DNA of 64,000 bases from positions 176,925 to 240,924 of the forward strand of contig NZ_JASMWN010000006.1 in NCBI RefSeq assembly GCF_032595355.1. Reading direction: 5' to 3'. The stretch comes from Sedimentitalea todarodis (GTDB taxonomy: Bacteria > Pseudomonadota > Alphaproteobacteria > Rhodobacterales > Rhodobacteraceae). How positions within the stretch are numbered: the first letter of the stretch is position 1; each line of letters begins with the position of its first letter. The translations under genes were made by a program, and so were the position numbers. The notes under the pieces were generated by a model. That model made no database searches. It was given only the letters and a program-made list of their open reading frames with translations, and was not told the DNA's origin. Positions 42,512-51,242 of the stretch are shown one piece after another.

Positions 42512-43759
42512 TCAGGAAACGCTACGCGATGCCCTCACACGAGAAAATCCAGCCAAATTGGCATATCCGCCGACGATTGCCTTGCGATCCTCGTAGCTCA
42601 GTACCTCGTCGACCGACTTGAATCCCGCAGGCGCAAGCTTCTCTACTTCGTCGATCACACGTTCCGGGCCCCCGACGCGATTGGTGCGCACGACTTCGGC
42701 GGTCTTGGGCAGACGATCCTTTTCATATTGCCACAGTGCGGCACGGGGATGTTCTGCCGACTGAAGCGCATCGGCCAGGCTTCGCGCATCGAGGATCGCC
42801 TGTGACGCGCCGTTGGAGCCGACAGGGTACATCGGATGTGCCGCATCGCCCAACAGCGTTACCCAGCCAAAGGTCCATCGAGTCAGAGGGTCCCGGTCGG
42901 CCATCGGATACTCGAAAATCGAAGGTGACGCCTTGACCAGCCCGCCGATATCCATCCCCGGCACGTGGAATCGCACCGCATGGGGCAGCACCTCGGCCAA
43001 TGGGGCCTGGCGTGACCAATTGTCGGGAGGTGGGGTCGAAACAGCCGGATCCTTTATCCGCACGTTGACCACCCAGTTCATCAACTGTTTGCCCTTCACC
43101 GCCGGAGCAATCGGGTAGAGTACAAACTTGCCGCCCAAACCGCCACCGATGGCCATGCTCTCGCCGTCTTCCCAGACGGGCCACTCGGCGGCGCCCCGCC
43201 ACATCACGACACCCTGCCATGATGGCGCGCCTTCGTTCGGATAGAAATGGCGACGTCCGGCCGAATGGATTCCGTCTGCACAGATCAACACCTCTGCCCG
43301 CTGCGACATGGCCGCATCGCCCTGAACACTGTCGGTGAAATGTGCGGTCACCCCGGCCTCGTCCTGGATGAACCCCGCCAAACGGCGACCCGTGCGGATC
43401 GCATCCGGGCCTAGCCGCTCGATCACCGCGTCGTGGATCACCTTTTGCAGCCGCCCGCGATGAATTGAAAACTGGGGCACCTCGTGACCTGCATGGAGGC
43501 CGCGCAGTTCGGACCAGACTTCCTGCCCCTGTTTCGTCAGATAAGTCAATTTGCGTGTTCGGACACCCACCTTGTCGAGCGCATCAAGCAGCCCGAGATT
43601 GGCCAGTTCCCGGATGGCATGGGGCAGCACGTTGATGCCGACGCCGACCTCGCGCACCTCGCGGGCCGCCTCGTAGAGCTGAACCGGAATGCCCCGCGCC
43701 TGCAGCATCAGGGCCGTGGTCAGCCCGCCGATGCCTGCGCCTGCGATGATGACGGTCAT
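42512..43759 (-). CDS. FAD-dependent aromatic monooxygenase (PhzS/salicylate-hydroxylase-like)
   Basis: 415 residues, class A flavoprotein monooxygenase. The FAD motif is VIIAGAGIGGLTTALMLQARG, with AEVLICADGIHSAGRRHFYP as the DG motif and VTLLGDAAHPMYPVGSNGAS as the GD motif. The region FVLYPIAPAVKGKQLMNWVV resembles PhzS-type enzymes. It probably hydroxylates an N-heterocyclic or amino-aromatic substrate. Transcribed with the cupin gene (3 bases between) and the ABC transporter genes upstream, so it likely starts or continues oxidation of the imported compound. Confidence 0.85.
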   Translation of the reverse strand: MTVIIAGAGIGGLTTALMLQARGIPVQLYEAAREVREVGVGINVLPHAIRELANLGLLDALDKVGVRTRKLTYLTKQGQEVWSELRGLHAGHEVPQFSIHRGRLQKVIHDAVIERLGPDAIRTGRRLAGFIQDEAGVTAHFTDSVQGDAAMSQRAEVLICADGIHSAGRRHFYPNEGAPSWQGVVMWRGAAEWPVWEDGESMAIGGGLGGKFVLYPIAPAVKGKQLMNWVVNVRIKDPAVSTPPPDNWSRQAPLAEVLPHAVRFHVPGMDIGGLVKASPSIFEYPMADRDPLTRWTFGWVTLLGDAAHPMYPVGSNGASQAILDARSLADALQSAEHPRAALWQYEKDRLPKTAEVVRTNRVGGPERVIDEVEKLAPAGFKSVDEVLSYEDRKAIVGGYANLAGFSRVRASRSVS

Positions 43760-43762
43760 GGG

Positions 43763-44209
43763 CTATTCTACCTCGGGCGGCAGGAAATCGACTTCGTGCT
43801 TGGCCGAGATCGCAACCACATCCGCCGGGTTCGGCTCCGGTCCGAGATTGTGCAGGGCCCAGAACAGATCATAGAGCTTTCGCGTCGGCGCAACCCAGAA
43901 CAGGCATTTGATGGTCTGGTCGGTCTTGTTGAAGATGCCATGCGGGATGCCCTTGGGCAGGCGGATCAGGTCGCTCGGCTCTGCATAAGCTTCCACGCCG
44001 TTCAGCAGCACGTCGAACCGCCCTTCGAGCACATAGATAAATTCATCCTGAGTCGGATGGATGTGCGGTGGAACAAAGGTGCCTTTGGGCAGGGTCGCAT
44101 GCCAGGCCATAGACGCTTCGGATTTCTGCTTGGGCACATAGGTCTGGCCCAGGATGTTCCAGCTGATTTCGTCGATGCCGGTATTGGATTTGGTGACGCC
44201 GGGTATCAT
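43763..44209 (-). CDS. Cupin-domain protein (paralogue 1)
   Basis: 148 residues, single cupin. Metal-binding motif 1 is PPHIHPTQDEFIYVLEG and motif 2 is IRLPKGIPHGIFN. The C-terminal part (APTRKLYDLF, ISAKHEVDFLPP) is shared with the second cupin at 55233. Both cupins sit next to a flavin monooxygenase. The role is unknown; it could isomerise, hydrolyse or decarboxylate an unstable oxidation product, or bind it. Confidence 0.82.
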   Translation of the reverse strand: MIPGVTKSNTGIDEISWNILGQTYVPKQKSEASMAWHATLPKGTFVPPHIHPTQDEFIYVLEGRFDVLLNGVEAYAEPSDLIRLPKGIPHGIFNKTDQTIKCLFWVAPTRKLYDLFWALHNLGPEPNPADVVAISAKHEVDFLPPEVE

Positions 44210-44230
44210 GATCGATTTTCTCCTTGGACT

Positions 44231-44917
44231 TCAGACATGCAGGAAACGGTCCTTGACCTCGGGGGTGGCGAGGATTTCCCTGGTTGTGCCCGACCAGACA
44301 ACGCAGCCCTTTTCGATGACAACGTGATGATCGGCAATTCTTGTCAGGGCATCGACATTCTTGTCGATGACAAGGATTGCCTCCCCTTCGTCCTTGAGCC
44401 GCTTTAGACAGGCCCAGATGTCGGCCCGGATCAGCGGTGCCAGCCCTTCGGTCGCTTCGTCGAGCACAACAAGCTGCGGGTTGATCATCAGGGCGCGACC
44501 AATGGCGAGCATCTGCTGTTCTCCACCCGACAACTGATCGCCCATGTTGCGGCGACGCTCTTCAAGGCGCGGGAATAGGTCATATATCCGCGCGATCGTC
44601 CATTTGCCCGGCCGCGCGGTGGCGCGCAGGTTTTCTTCGACATTCAGGGTGGGAAAGATCTGGCGGCCTTCGGGGACATACCCCAGACCGGCCATCGCAA
44701 TTCGGTGCGGTTCGACCCCGGTCAGATCCTTGCCGCCGATCATGATGCGTCCGGCCCGGGGTTTGACGAGGCCGAAGATCGACTTGATCGTCGTCGTCTT
44801 GCCCATGCCGTTGCGCCCCAAAAGCGTCACGACCTCGCCGGCTTGCACATGCAGGTCGATACCGAACAGGATCTGGCTCTCTCCGTAACCCGCCTCGAGT
44901 CCGCTGACGTCCAGCAT
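44231..44917 (-). CDS. livF: ABC transporter ATPase, LivF type
   Basis: 228 residues. Walker A LLGRNGMGKTTTIKS, signature LSGGEQQMLAIGRAL, Walker B LVVLDEATEGLAP. It is the second ATPase of a five-part branched-chain-type importer. It overlaps LivG by one base. Context suggests that the importer carries an aromatic substrate and not leucine. Confidence 0.92.
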   Translation of the reverse strand: MLDVSGLEAGYGESQILFGIDLHVQAGEVVTLLGRNGMGKTTTIKSIFGLVKPRAGRIMIGGKDLTGVEPHRIAMAGLGYVPEGRQIFPTLNVEENLRATARPGKWTIARIYDLFPRLEERRRNMGDQLSGGEQQMLAIGRALMINPQLVVLDEATEGLAPLIRADIWACLKRLKDEGEAILVIDKNVDALTRIADHHVVIEKGCVVWSGTTREILATPEVKDRFLHV

Positions 44918-45672
44918 CAGGCAACCTCTCCGACTTCGTCGCCGAGGTACGCCGTCCGCACTTCGGGGTCCGAGCGGACCGCCTCGGGACTGCCAGTTGC
45001 GATGATCCGGCCGTAGACCAGAACCGAAACCTGGTCGGCGAGCGCAAACACTGCATCCATGTCATGCTCGATCAGAACGATGGTGAACTTACCCTTGAGC
45101 TTTTGCAGGTTCGCGACAAAGGTGTCGGCATCTTCGCCACCGACCCCGGCCAGAGGCTCGTCCAGCAATAGAATCTTGGGTTCGGTGGCCAGCGCGATGG
45201 CCAGCTCCAGCCGTCGATGCTCTCCGTGGCTCAGCGATTTGGCCCGGATTTCGGCGCGATGATCCAGCCCCGCCTCGCGCAACGCCGCAAGCGCCGCCTC
45301 ATTCAATGCAGTCTCATTCGCGACGGTCCGGAAGAACCGGAACGATGATCCATGCCGCGCCTGAACGGCCAGCGCCACGTTCTCCAGCGTGGTGAAACCG
45401 GGCAGGACCGATGTGATCTGAAACGACCGCGCCAAACCCAGTTTCACCCGGTCCGGCATCGACAGCCGGGTCACGTCGCGCCCTCCGATCGCCACCGCCC
45501 CGCTGTCGGATCGGAGTTGCCCGGAAAGCTGTGAAATCAGCGTGGTCTTGCCCGCACCGTTGGGACCGATAATGGCATGAATTTCACCCGATGCGAAATC
45601 GAGCGAGACATCATCCGTGACCTTCAGCGCCCCGAAAGACTTGGTCAGGTTGCGGACAGTGAGAGAGGTCAT
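44917..45672 (-). CDS. livG: ABC transporter ATPase, LivG type
   Basis: 251 residues. Walker A IIGPNGAGKTTLISQLSG, signature SHGEHRRLELAIAL, Walker B ILLLDEPLAGVG, and a LivG-type C terminus. The start is ATG 45672 (MTSLTVRNLTKSFGALKV), which overlaps the LivM stop by 4 bases. A longer frame to 45798 runs over livM and is not used. Confidence 0.92.
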   Translation of the reverse strand: MTSLTVRNLTKSFGALKVTDDVSLDFASGEIHAIIGPNGAGKTTLISQLSGQLRSDSGAVAIGGRDVTRLSMPDRVKLGLARSFQITSVLPGFTTLENVALAVQARHGSSFRFFRTVANETALNEAALAALREAGLDHRAEIRAKSLSHGEHRRLELAIALATEPKILLLDEPLAGVGGEDADTFVANLQKLKGKFTIVLIEHDMDAVFALADQVSVLVYGRIIATGSPEAVRSDPEVRTAYLGDEVGEVA

Positions 45673-46658
45673 TCCTGCTTCCTCGCGATGCCGAGCTGTT
45701 GCAGAAGGCCGGTGATCCCGCGGGGTGAAAACAGGACCATCAGCACTAGGAAAATTCCAAAGAACAGTTTCCAGTGTTTGGACAAGGCCCCGAGCCATTC
45801 CTCGAGCATCAGAGCAGCGACGGCCCCGGCGATTGGGCCGGCCAGCGTTCCGACTCCGCCCAGGACGACCATCACGATCAACTCACCCGAGCGGTGCCAG
45901 GACATAAAGGCGGGCGACACGAATTGCGCCTGGTTTGCCAGGATCACCCCGGCAACAGAAGTGATGCAGCCCGAGATGATGAAGGCCGTCAGTTGATAGC
46001 GAAAAGGCGAATAGCCGATGGCCTCCATCCGCGTGGAGTTTTCGCGAATGCCGCTCAACACCCGACCAAAGCGCGATCCGACAACGCGGTGGCAGAAGAA
46101 GAACAGCGCGATCAGCAGCGCAAGCGTGACATAATATTGTCCGAAATCCGATTTCAGCAGATCCATACCAAAAACAGTCGACCGCTGCGCAAGCCCCACC
46201 CCGTCATCGCCCCCATACGCCGAAAGCGAGATGAAGAAGAAAAAGGCCATCTGCCCGAAGGCAAGGGTAATCATGATAAAATAGACACCTTTTGTGCGCA
46301 GTGAAATCGCACCCGTGATAAAGGCAAAAACCGCCGAGATGCCGGCCGCAAACAGAATCTGCAGCATCAGATCGTTCACCCCGTGGCGCGACAGGATCGC
46401 AACCGCATAGGCCCCGAACCCCAGATAGGCGGCATGGCCGAAACTGACCATGGCACCGTACCCAAGGATCAGATCCAGTGCCATGGCGGCAATGGCATAG
46501 GCAAGGATGCGGGTGCCGATCAGCACATAGAACGGATCATTCAGGGCGGATGCCAGTGGCGGCATCAGCGCAAAGACGGCAAACAGGACCAGCGCGGCCT
46601 TCAGGCGGCCTGCCAGCGGACGGCGCACGGGTGTGATGGCGGCAGTCGCGTCGGTCAT
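45669..46658 (-). CDS. livM: ABC transporter permease, LivM type
   Basis: 329 residues with about nine membrane segments. The LivM signature DLILGYGAMVSFGHAAYLGFG and the loop AYGGDDGVGLAQ are present. The start ATG 46658 overlaps the livH stop (ATGA). An apparent longer frame to 47645 reads livH in the wrong register and is not coding. Confidence 0.92.
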   Translation of the reverse strand: MTDATAAITPVRRPLAGRLKAALVLFAVFALMPPLASALNDPFYVLIGTRILAYAIAAMALDLILGYGAMVSFGHAAYLGFGAYAVAILSRHGVNDLMLQILFAAGISAVFAFITGAISLRTKGVYFIMITLAFGQMAFFFFISLSAYGGDDGVGLAQRSTVFGMDLLKSDFGQYYVTLALLIALFFFCHRVVGSRFGRVLSGIRENSTRMEAIGYSPFRYQLTAFIISGCITSVAGVILANQAQFVSPAFMSWHRSGELIVMVVLGGVGTLAGPIAGAVAALMLEEWLGALSKHWKLFFGIFLVLMVLFSPRGITGLLQQLGIARKQE

Positions 46659-47572
46659 GCGGGTCTCCCGAACAACCCGGCGGGTTTGGCAAAGAGGATC
46701 ACCGCCATCAGGATGTAGACCAGCATCGGTGCCAGCACGCGCCCCATCTGGCCCGCGGCGGCCGGGTCGAGCACCTCGCGCAACAGGATCGGCCCGAAGA
46801 CACCGCCAAGGGTATCGACGACGGCGACCAGAAGGGCACCCAGAAACGCCCCCTTGATCGAACCGATGCCGCCGATTACCACGACAACAAACGTCAGGAT
46901 CAGCACGCTTTCCCCCATGCCGGTATCGACCGACAGGATCGGCGCGACCAAGGCTCCGGCCAGACAGGCCAGCACCGCACCCAGAGTGAAGACAATGGCA
47001 AACAGCCGGTTGATATCGACCCCCAATGCCGAAACGATAGACCGGTTTGTCGCTCCCGCCCGCAGCAACATGCCGACGCGCGTGTAGTTGACCATAACGA
47101 AGAGTCCCGCCGCCACGGCGAGGCCCGCCACGATGATTGCAATACGATATACAGGGTATTTCAGCGGCCCCATCAGCGGCACCGACCCGGACAGGATATC
47201 TGGCATCGGCACGGATAGCGGTGAAGCGCCCCAGATCATCTTGACCGCCTCGTTGGCGATCATCACCAGCCCGAAAGTGGCCAGCACCTGATCCAGATGG
47301 GACCGGGCGTATAATCGCCGTATCACCACGAATTCCACCACCAGCCCGACAATGACGGCGGCCGGAAGCATCAACAGCAGCCCCCACCAAAAGCTTCCGG
47401 TTGCGGCCGCAAATGTTGCGATCAGATAGGCACCCACCATGTACAGGACACCGTGGGCCAGGTTGATCACGTCCATGATCCCGAACACCAGCGTCAGACC
47501 CGCCGCGATCAGAAAAAGCAGAACGCCGAGCTGCAATCCGTTCAAGAGTTGCAGCACAAACAGGTTCATCAT
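46655..47572 (-). CDS. livH: ABC transporter permease, LivH type
   Basis: 305 residues, about eight membrane segments, with GLQLGVLLFLIAAGLTLVFG and DVINLAHGVLYMVGAY typical of LivH. It lies 29 bases after the binding-protein gene and overlaps livM. Confidence 0.92.
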   Translation of the reverse strand: MMNLFVLQLLNGLQLGVLLFLIAAGLTLVFGIMDVINLAHGVLYMVGAYLIATFAAATGSFWWGLLLMLPAAVIVGLVVEFVVIRRLYARSHLDQVLATFGLVMIANEAVKMIWGASPLSVPMPDILSGSVPLMGPLKYPVYRIAIIVAGLAVAAGLFVMVNYTRVGMLLRAGATNRSIVSALGVDINRLFAIVFTLGAVLACLAGALVAPILSVDTGMGESVLILTFVVVVIGGIGSIKGAFLGALLVAVVDTLGGVFGPILLREVLDPAAAGQMGRVLAPMLVYILMAVILFAKPAGLFGRPA

Positions 47573-47601
47573 GTTCGTGACCCTCCTGGCCCGTCAGCAG
47601 A

Positions 47602-48789
47602 TCACATCTTGCACTGGGCTGCGTAGTTATCGACGTAGTCGTCAAAGATCTTCTCCTTGACCGAGGTGCCGTACATGCCGTCCTCCCGTTTTACCGCCTC
47701 GACCAGATAAAAATCCTGAACGGGGAAGTTGTTGGTGCCAAAGCTGAAGTCGCCGCGCGGGCTGTCGAAATCGGCCTCATGGATCGCCGCGCGCAGGGCG
47801 TCGCGGTCGGTCAGGTCACCGCCCAGTTTCTTCACGGCGCTGTCAATAAGCTGTGCCGCGTCATAGGCCTGCATCGCATAGGTGCCGGGGACGGCATTGT
47901 ACTTGGCGATATAGCCGTCGACAAAGGCCTTGTTTGCCTCGGTTTCCAGGTCGGGAGCCCAGTTTGCGCCGCCCAGCATGCCAACCGCCGCGTCCTGGGT
48001 CGCCGGCAAGGTGGTTTCGTCGACGGTAAAGGCCGACAGGAACGGAATGCTGGTGAGGCCTGCCTGGCTGTACTGTTTGACGAGGTTCACGCCCATGCCA
48101 CCCGGCATGAAGGTAAAGACCGCATCAGGCTGGAACGCCGCAATCTGCGCCAGTTCGGACGAGAAGTCGAGCTGTCCCAGTTCGGTAAACACCTCGCCGG
48201 CAGTGGCACCGGTGTAGGAATGCTTGAAGCCCGCCAGACTGTCCTGGCCCGCCTGATAGTTCGGGGCCATCAGAAAGACATTCTGATATCCTTGGCTCTC
48301 GGCATAGGCCCCCATCACCTCGTGGTTCTGGTCGTTCTGATAGGACGTCGTGTAGAAATTCGGGTTGCACGCCTCACCCGCAAGGGTCGAGGTGCCCGCA
48401 TTGGTCGAAATCAGGATCGTTCCCGTCGATGTGACCGGCTGTACAATCGCCATCAGGATATTGGAAAAGATCGGCCCAACGACGAAGTCAACACCGTCAC
48501 GCTGCACCAGTTCGCGCGCCTTGTCGGCGGCCAGATCGGGGCGGCCTTCGTCATCGACAACAATGATTTCCGTTTTCATTCCGCCGATGTCCCCAAGGCT
48601 TTCAGCAGCCAGCAGGAACCCGTCACGTGCCTGTTCACCCAAGGCCGCGGGTGGGCCGGACAGGGTGTAGATGAGGCCAATCTTAAGCACATCGTCATTG
48701 GCGGCAGCAGGAACATCCTGCGCAAAGGCCGGGGCAGTCAGCCCGACGGACAACAATGTTGAGGCAAGTAGTTTGATCTTCTGGTTCAT
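47602..48789 (-). CDS. Periplasmic substrate-binding protein of branched-chain/aromatic ABC importer
   Basis: 395 residues. Signal peptide MNQKIKLLASTLLSVGLTAP ending FAQD; type 1 periplasmic fold with LKIGLIYTLSGPPAALGEQA and VDFVVGPIFSNILMAI. Start at ATG 48789 fits the signal peptide. First gene of the importer operon. The family binds branched amino acids, amides or aromatic acids; the surrounding anthranilate-type genes favour an aromatic or aromatic amide ligand. Confidence 0.9.
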   Translation of the reverse strand: MNQKIKLLASTLLSVGLTAPAFAQDVPAAANDDVLKIGLIYTLSGPPAALGEQARDGFLLAAESLGDIGGMKTEIIVVDDEGRPDLAADKARELVQRDGVDFVVGPIFSNILMAIVQPVTSTGTILISTNAGTSTLAGEACNPNFYTTSYQNDQNHEVMGAYAESQGYQNVFLMAPNYQAGQDSLAGFKHSYTGATAGEVFTELGQLDFSSELAQIAAFQPDAVFTFMPGGMGVNLVKQYSQAGLTSIPFLSAFTVDETTLPATQDAAVGMLGGANWAPDLETEANKAFVDGYIAKYNAVPGTYAMQAYDAAQLIDSAVKKLGGDLTDRDALRAAIHEADFDSPRGDFSFGTNNFPVQDFYLVEAVKREDGMYGTSVKEKIFDDYVDNYAAQCKM

Positions 48790-48887
48790 TTCAGAACTCC
48801 CTGGTTGATATCTGCGGCTTTTGCCGTCTGATTGGGCGCGAGGCCGGTTGGGCAACGCGCTAACTCCACATTGAGGGGGGTAACATG

Positions 48888-48899
48888 TTGCAGATGCAA
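48888..48899. promoter_or_regulatory. Inverted repeat in the promoter region of the importer operon
   Basis: TTGCA-GA-TGCAA, a 5-bp perfect inverted repeat about 100 bases before the binding-protein start. It is followed by TTATTTC, which resembles part of the MarR-site motif at 49845. Weak evidence. Confidence 0.3.
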
Positions 48900-48916
48900 G
48901 TTATTTCTTATTCACC

Positions 48917-49741
48917 TCATGCCGCGTCGCCGAGTACGGTGTACAGCATGACACTTTCGGGATCGGCCAAGTCGTCGATGACGTTGAAGTGGTGGCGGTT
49001 CGGGGCAACCACGTCTTGCGTGACGCAGCCGAGACCATGCCAGATGTTCGACAAGAGAGCGGACTGGCGCAAAAACTCTTGACGTTCACCGCCGCCGACC
49101 CACGTCGTGAGCCGCACATGTTCCATCGGGCGTTTCAGGGCCGGGCTGTTCGCTTCGGCACACGCCATGTCCAGCTTCAACGCCGTGTTGCGTTCCGTCC
49201 GGAGCATGGGGCGCAGGTCGTGCAATCCGGAAATCGAGAGAACATGCGACAGCCGCGAGCGGATCCCGACGGGCAACGGCGAATCCTCGCACATCATCGC
49301 GGTGACAAGATGGCCTCCGGCGGAGTGGCCGCTCAGAACGATTTGGCCGCCTGTCTCGTTGGCCGCATGGGTGATCGCCGCGCCAGTCTGGGCCGAAATC
49401 TCGGCAATCGAAACCTCGGGACATAGATCGTAAGACGGCATCGACACGGCCCATCCCTGCGCCAGCGGTCCAGCGGCAAGGTGCGACCAGTAGGATTTGT
49501 CCAGCGCCATCCAATAGCCACCATGAACAAAAACAAAGAGTCCCTTGGGCGCTGCCTCCGGCAGGAACAGGTCATACCGGTGACGCGCGCCCTCGCCATA
49601 GGGGATATCGAGGCGAGCGCGGGCACTTGCGCGAAACAAGGATGAAGGTTCGACCCAGGCAGCGGGATAGTCTGATCCTCGGGGAATATTGCGCCCATTC
49701 TCATAGGCATCATTCCAATCCGTCACCGCAAAAGCGACCAT
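48917..49741 (-). CDS. Alpha/beta hydrolase, kynurenine-formamidase-like
   Basis: 274 residues. HGGYWMALDKSYW is the oxyanion-hole motif and LSGHSAGGHLVTAMM the nucleophile elbow; a late His in APNRHHFNVID completes the triad. These are hallmarks of arylformamidase-type esterases that remove N-formyl or N-acyl groups from aromatic amines. With 2-aminobenzoate-CoA ligase in the cluster, it could release anthranilate or kynurenine from an N-acyl precursor. It may read into the importer operon 127 bases downstream. Other esterase roles are possible. Confidence 0.82.
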   Translation of the reverse strand: MVAFAVTDWNDAYENGRNIPRGSDYPAAWVEPSSLFRASARARLDIPYGEGARHRYDLFLPEAAPKGLFVFVHGGYWMALDKSYWSHLAAGPLAQGWAVSMPSYDLCPEVSIAEISAQTGAAITHAANETGGQIVLSGHSAGGHLVTAMMCEDSPLPVGIRSRLSHVLSISGLHDLRPMLRTERNTALKLDMACAEANSPALKRPMEHVRLTTWVGGGERQEFLRQSALLSNIWHGLGCVTQDVVAPNRHHFNVIDDLADPESVMLYTVLGDAA

Positions 49742-49844
49742 CTACAACTCCCCGGTTTGTCTTGTTCTTACAGGCTGTGGGCATCGGAAACCAATCTTGG
49801 CACGCCAGTGACCTCGATATTCAGCAATCGTTACGCGGGTCGAA

Positions 49845-49883
49845 ATTTATTTCAAGCAAAAACTTTTTTTACTTGAAATAAAT
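49845..49883. promoter_or_regulatory. Putative operator: inverted repeat ATTTATTTCAAG / CTTGAAATAAAT
   Basis: Perfect 12-bp inverted repeat (49845-49856 and 49872-49883) with a 15-base spacer, located before the MarR gene and between it and the divergent hydrolase. Related sites stand before the AraC gene (TATTTCAACCTTGAAG) and before abmA (TACTTGAAATAG). Confidence 0.62.
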
Positions 49884-49938
49884 CCTGACGCTGCCTAGCC
49901 TTTCGCCATTCAAGACAGAAACCAGACCGGAGAGCACG

Positions 49939-50445
49939 GTGGCGCAGAGGGACACAGACAAGGGCACCGCTGCCCGGACCATTCCGGCTGCGGCCCAGGC
50001 ATCAGCATCGAAGGAACGATTGCGGCTGTGGCTCCGTTTACTGAAGAGCACCCGACGTGTGGAATCGCAACTCAGAGAGAATCTGCGGATCGAATTCAAT
50101 TCGACGCTGCCCCGCTTTGACGTGTTGGCGGCACTTGCCCGCTATCAAGACGGTCTGAAGATGAGCGCGTTGTCGGGCGTTTTGCGCGTATCCAATGGCA
50201 ATGTCACGGGCATCGTCGACCGGTTGACCCAAGAAGGCCTGGTCGTTCGGATGCAGGTCCCTGGCGACCGTCGCGCCATGCTTGTGCGGCTGACGGACAA
50301 AGGCCGCGAGGTTTTCGCGGCGCAGGCCGAAGCCCACGAAAGATGGATCGATGACCTCCTTGGAGGGTTCACGCTGGAAGAGGCGCGATCCTTCTCGGAC
50401 CGGTTCGAGACGATCACCAATCTAGATGAGGAGGGCGGTCAATGA
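49939..50445 (+). CDS. MarR family regulator of the aromatic cluster
   Basis: 168 residues from a GTG start. Winged helix: LKMSALSGVLRVSNGNVTGI, VDRLTQEGLVVRMQVPGDRR. A 45-residue N-terminal extension is Ala/Arg-rich. It overlaps the crotonase gene by 4 bases and so leads the catabolic operon, as BadR/AliR-type MarR regulators do for CoA-dependent aromatic pathways. The inverted repeat 56 bases upstream is the likely autoregulatory site, with a CoA thioester as a plausible inducer. Confidence 0.88.
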   Translation: MAQRDTDKGTAARTIPAAAQASASKERLRLWLRLLKSTRRVESQLRENLRIEFNSTLPRFDVLAALARYQDGLKMSALSGVLRVSNGNVTGIVDRLTQEGLVVRMQVPGDRRAMLVRLTDKGREVFAAQAEAHERWIDDLLGGFTLEEARSFSDRFETITNLDEEGGQ

Positions 50446-51242
50446 GGGCCGATACAAAGCATTTCCTGTGCGACATCAAGGACGGTATCGCGACAATCCG
50501 GCTGGACCGGCCGGACCGAAAGAACCCGCTGTCCTTTGACAGCTATGCCGAACTGCGCGACTGGTTCCGTGAATTGCACTATGATGACGAGGTGAAGGCC
50601 GTGGTTTTTGCATCTAACGGCGGCAATTTCTCGTCGGGCGGGGATGTGCACGACATCATCGGCCCGCTGACCAAGATGTCGATGAAGGAACTCCTGGCGT
50701 TTACCCGCATGACCGGCGATCTGGTCAAATCCATGCTGAACTGCGGCAAGCCGATTATCACCGCCGTCGATGGCGTCTGTGTCGGTGCCGGTGCGATTAT
50801 CACCATGGCCTCAGACCTGCGGGTCGCGACGCCAGAGGCCAAATGCGCCTTTCTCTTTACCCGCGTTGGTCTGGCCGGTTGCGATATGGGCGCCTGTGCC
50901 ATGCTGCCCCGGATCATCGGTCAGGGCCGCGCAAACGAACTGCTCTATACTGGTCGCGCCATGAGCGCCGAAGAGGGAGAGCGGTGGGGGTTCTGGAACC
51001 GCCTGATCGCTGCCGATCAACTGGAAGCCGAGGCCATCGCATGGGCAAGGAAGATCGCAGAGGGCCCCAATTTTGGCCACATGATGACCAAGACCATGCT
51101 GCAACAGGAATGGTCGATGTCGCTGGATCAGGCCATCGAGGCCGAGGCGCAGGCGCAGGCCATCTGCATGCAAACACAGGATTTCACCCGCGCCTATGAC
51201 GCCTTTGTCGCCAAGGCCAAACCCGTGTTCGAGGGCGACTGA
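50442..51242 (+). CDS. Enoyl-CoA hydratase/isomerase (crotonase) family protein
   Basis: 266 residues. Oxyanion-hole segments FASNGGNFSSGGDVHDI and GVCVGAGAIITMASDLRVA are clear. The usual FGxPE segment with the first catalytic glutamate reads FLFTRVGLAG, so the canonical hydratase Glu is not evident and the reaction may differ (hydration of a ring-derived dienoyl-CoA, or ring hydrolysis). It overlaps MarR upstream and the acyl-CoA dehydrogenase downstream, so it is in one operon with them. Confidence 0.88.
   Translation: MRADTKHFLCDIKDGIATIRLDRPDRKNPLSFDSYAELRDWFRELHYDDEVKAVVFASNGGNFSSGGDVHDIIGPLTKMSMKELLAFTRMTGDLVKSMLNCGKPIITAVDGVCVGAGAIITMASDLRVATPEAKCAFLFTRVGLAGCDMGACAMLPRIIGQGRANELLYTGRAMSAEEGERWGFWNRLIAADQLEAEAIAWARKIAEGPNFGHMMTKTMLQQEWSMSLDQAIEAEAQAQAICMQTQDFTRAYDAFVAKAKPVFEGD

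Noticed and set aside
46659..47645. Extension of livM to 658 codons
   Set aside because: The extra part reads livH out of frame with Arg/Gly-rich sequence; the real livM starts at 46658 overlapping livH.
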